A stretch of 64,000 bases of DNA, from assembly GCF_041431135.1 (NCBI RefSeq), contig NZ_CP107799.1, forward strand, positions 4,092,001 to 4,156,000. Reading direction: 5' to 3'. A program made the translations under genes and the position numbers. The DNA comes from Streptomyces sp. NBC_00554 (GTDB lineage Bacteria > Actinomycetota > Actinomycetes > Streptomycetales > Streptomycetaceae). A model generated the notes under the pieces. That model saw nothing but the letters and a program-made list of their open reading frames with translations. It made no database searches and was not told the DNA's origin. Position 1 is the stretch's first letter; every line of letters begins with the position of its first letter. This document shows positions 62,709 through 64,000 of the stretch, piece by piece.

Positions 62709-63352
62709 GACTCGCCCTCCTGTGGATCGGCGGAGTCCGCCTGGGCGGAATCGGGCCGGCCGGCGGGCTCGGCCTGGGGGGAGGGCTCGGCCTGGGGTGC
62801 GGGTTCGGCCTGGGGTGCGGGTTCGGCCTGGGCTGCCGCGAGCTTCTCGGCTGTCTTGCGGGCGGCGGACAGTTCCTTCGGCTCCTCGGCGGCGGGGTCC
62901 AGGGCGGGTGGAGCCGGGACGGTCCACATCCACTCGCGGAGCTTGTCGCGTTCGTGGGTGAGTTCGTGGATGTCGGTCTCGGCGTACTCGAACTCCGGGG
63001 ACCAGAACAGCGCGTCGAAAGGACAGACCTCGATGCAGATACCGCAGTACATGCACAGGGCGAAGTCGATGGCGAAGCGGTCGAGGACGTTGCGGCTGCG
63101 CTCGCGGCCACCGGGGGCGGCGGGCGGGACCGTCTCCTTGTGGGAGTCGATGTAGATGCACCAGTCCGGGCACTCGCGGGCGCACAGCATGCAGACCGTG
63201 CAGTTCTCCTCGAAGAGGCCGATGACGCCGCGGGTGCGGGGCGGGAGTTCGGGCTGGGCGTCCGGGTACTGCGCGGTGACGGTCTTCTTCGTCATCGTGC
63301 GGAGGGTGACGGCCAGGCCCTTGGCGAGGCCGGAGCCGGGGATGGGGGCCAT
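62705..63352 (-). CDS. nuoI: NADH-quinone oxidoreductase subunit I
   Basis: Peripheral-arm subunit carrying two [4Fe-4S] clusters (N6a/N6b). 215 residues: an amphipathic N-terminus, then CTVCMLCARECP and CMYCGICIEVCPFDAL, both complete CxxCxxCxxxCP sets. After the core, about 75 extra residues are Ala/Pro/Glu-rich with four AEPxPQ-type repeats. ATG at 63352, 2 bases after the nuoH stop. Confidence 0.96.
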   Translation of the reverse strand: MAPIPGSGLAKGLAVTLRTMTKKTVTAQYPDAQPELPPRTRGVIGLFEENCTVCMLCARECPDWCIYIDSHKETVPPAAPGGRERSRNVLDRFAIDFALCMYCGICIEVCPFDALFWSPEFEYAETDIHELTHERDKLREWMWTVPAPPALDPAAEEPKELSAARKTAEKLAAAQAEPAPQAEPAPQAEPSPQAEPAGRPDSAQADSADPQEGES

Positions 63353-63354
63353 GG

Positions 63355-64000
63355 TTACGAGATCACCACCTTGACGATGCCGGTGAGGGCGATCTGGGCG
63401 AGGGCGAGCGGGACGAGGAGGGTCCAGGCCAGTTTCTGGAGCTGGTCCTCGCGGAGACGGGGGTAGGTCACGCGCAGCCAGATGACGACGAAGGCCAGGA
63501 CGGCCGCCTTGAGCAGGGTCCAGACCCAGCCGAGGCCGTCGGCGCCCCAGGGGCCGTGCCAGCCGCCCAGGAAGAGGACGGTGGTCAGGCCGCACAGGAC
63601 GACGATTCCGGCGTACTCGGCGAGGAGGAACAGGGCGAAGCGCAGGCCGGTGTACTCGGTGTACGCGCCGAAGATGATCTCCGAGTCGGCGACGGGCATG
63701 TCGAAGGGAGGTCGTTGCAACTCTGCGAGGCCGGCTACGAAGAAGACGATCGCGCCGACGATCTGCCAGGGCAGCCACCACCACTCGAAGGCGTCCACGA
63801 TGCCGGGGAGGGAGACGGTGCCGGCCGCCATCGCGACGGAGGCGGCGGTGAGGAGCATCGGGAGTTCGTACGCGAGGAGCTGGGCGGCGGTGCGGAGGCC
63901 GCCGAGGAGGGAGAACTTGTTGGCCGAGGCCCAGCCCGCCATGAGCGAGCCGAGGACGCCCACGCCCATGACGGCGAGTACGAAGAAGATTCCCGCGTCG
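63355..64000 (-). CDS. nuoH: NADH-quinone oxidoreductase subunit H (partial, 5' end outside window)
   Basis: Membrane subunit forming the quinone channel. The visible 215 C-terminal residues contain AELQRPPFDMPVADSEIIFG with the conserved acidic quinone-site residues, TEYTGLRFALFLLAEYAGIV, and WLRVTYPRLREDQLQKLAWT. The reading frame continues past the window edge, so internal Met codons such as the one at 63969 are not the start. Confidence 0.96.
   Translation of the reverse strand, partial: DAGIFFVLAVMGVGVLGSLMAGWASANKFSLLGGLRTAAQLLAYELPMLLTAASVAMAAGTVSLPGIVDAFEWWWLPWQIVGAIVFFVAGLAELQRPPFDMPVADSEIIFGAYTEYTGLRFALFLLAEYAGIVVLCGLTTVLFLGGWHGPWGADGLGWVWTLLKAAVLAFVVIWLRVTYPRLREDQLQKLAWTLLVPLALAQIALTGIVKVVIS

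Overview
The window is chromosomal core DNA from a Streptomyces (or very close actinomycete). It is roughly 70% GC with strong GC3 bias and frequent GTG/TTG starts. It carries the actinobacterial order of the S10/spc, str, rpoBC, rplJL, rplKA, nusG-secE and nuo clusters. Nearly all housekeeping genes lie on the minus strand, so those operons read from high to low coordinates.

Layout. 1-9981: the S10 and first part of the spc ribosomal-protein operons, rpsJ to rplO, running out of the window toward secY. 9982-10427: a long S10 leader. 10428-16901: an accessory island with an acyltransferase, an array of small immunity-like genes, the two ends of an Rhs/polymorphic toxin joined by an internal deletion, a DUF397-like scrap and a cytochrome P450. 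16995-21345: the str operon (tuf, fusA, rpsG, rpsL). 21720-23039: a PIG-V-type membrane mannosyltransferase. 23279-36543: rpoC, rpoB, rplL, rplJ, a lipoprotein gene, rplA, rplK, nusG and secE, followed by tRNA-Trp. 36971-46308: aspartate aminotransferase, an adenosine deaminase-family enzyme, a TetR/oxidoreductase pair, murB, an MFS exporter with its TetR, hadB-hadA-like dehydratases, rpmG and tRNA-Met/tRNA-Thr. 46658-56364: a divergent amidohydrolase, a lipoprotein, small oxidoreductase and zinc-ribbon genes, tRNA-Tyr, yajQ, a GlsB-like protein, an amino-acid permease, two orphan immunity-type genes (SUKH and barstar), yccF and htpX. 56547-64000: the distal half of the nuo (complex I) operon, nuoN back to a partial nuoH.

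How it works together. Most of the window makes the translation and transcription machinery plus respiratory complex I. Expression appears to be shaped by strong GC-rich hairpins between cistrons, and by long leaders upstream of rpsJ, rpsL, rpoB and rplJ. The most distinctive signal is a 25-bp element with a 6-bp hairpin, identical in the leaders of both rpsJ and rpsL, which suggests common post-transcriptional control of the S10 and str operons. Accessory content is concentrated where str and S10, contiguous in many bacteria, are separated by a degraded toxin with a retained immunity array. Two TetR loci carry recognisable duplicated operators.

Limits: functions come from motifs and gene order read by eye. 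No database search was run, and promoter and terminator calls are pattern-based.
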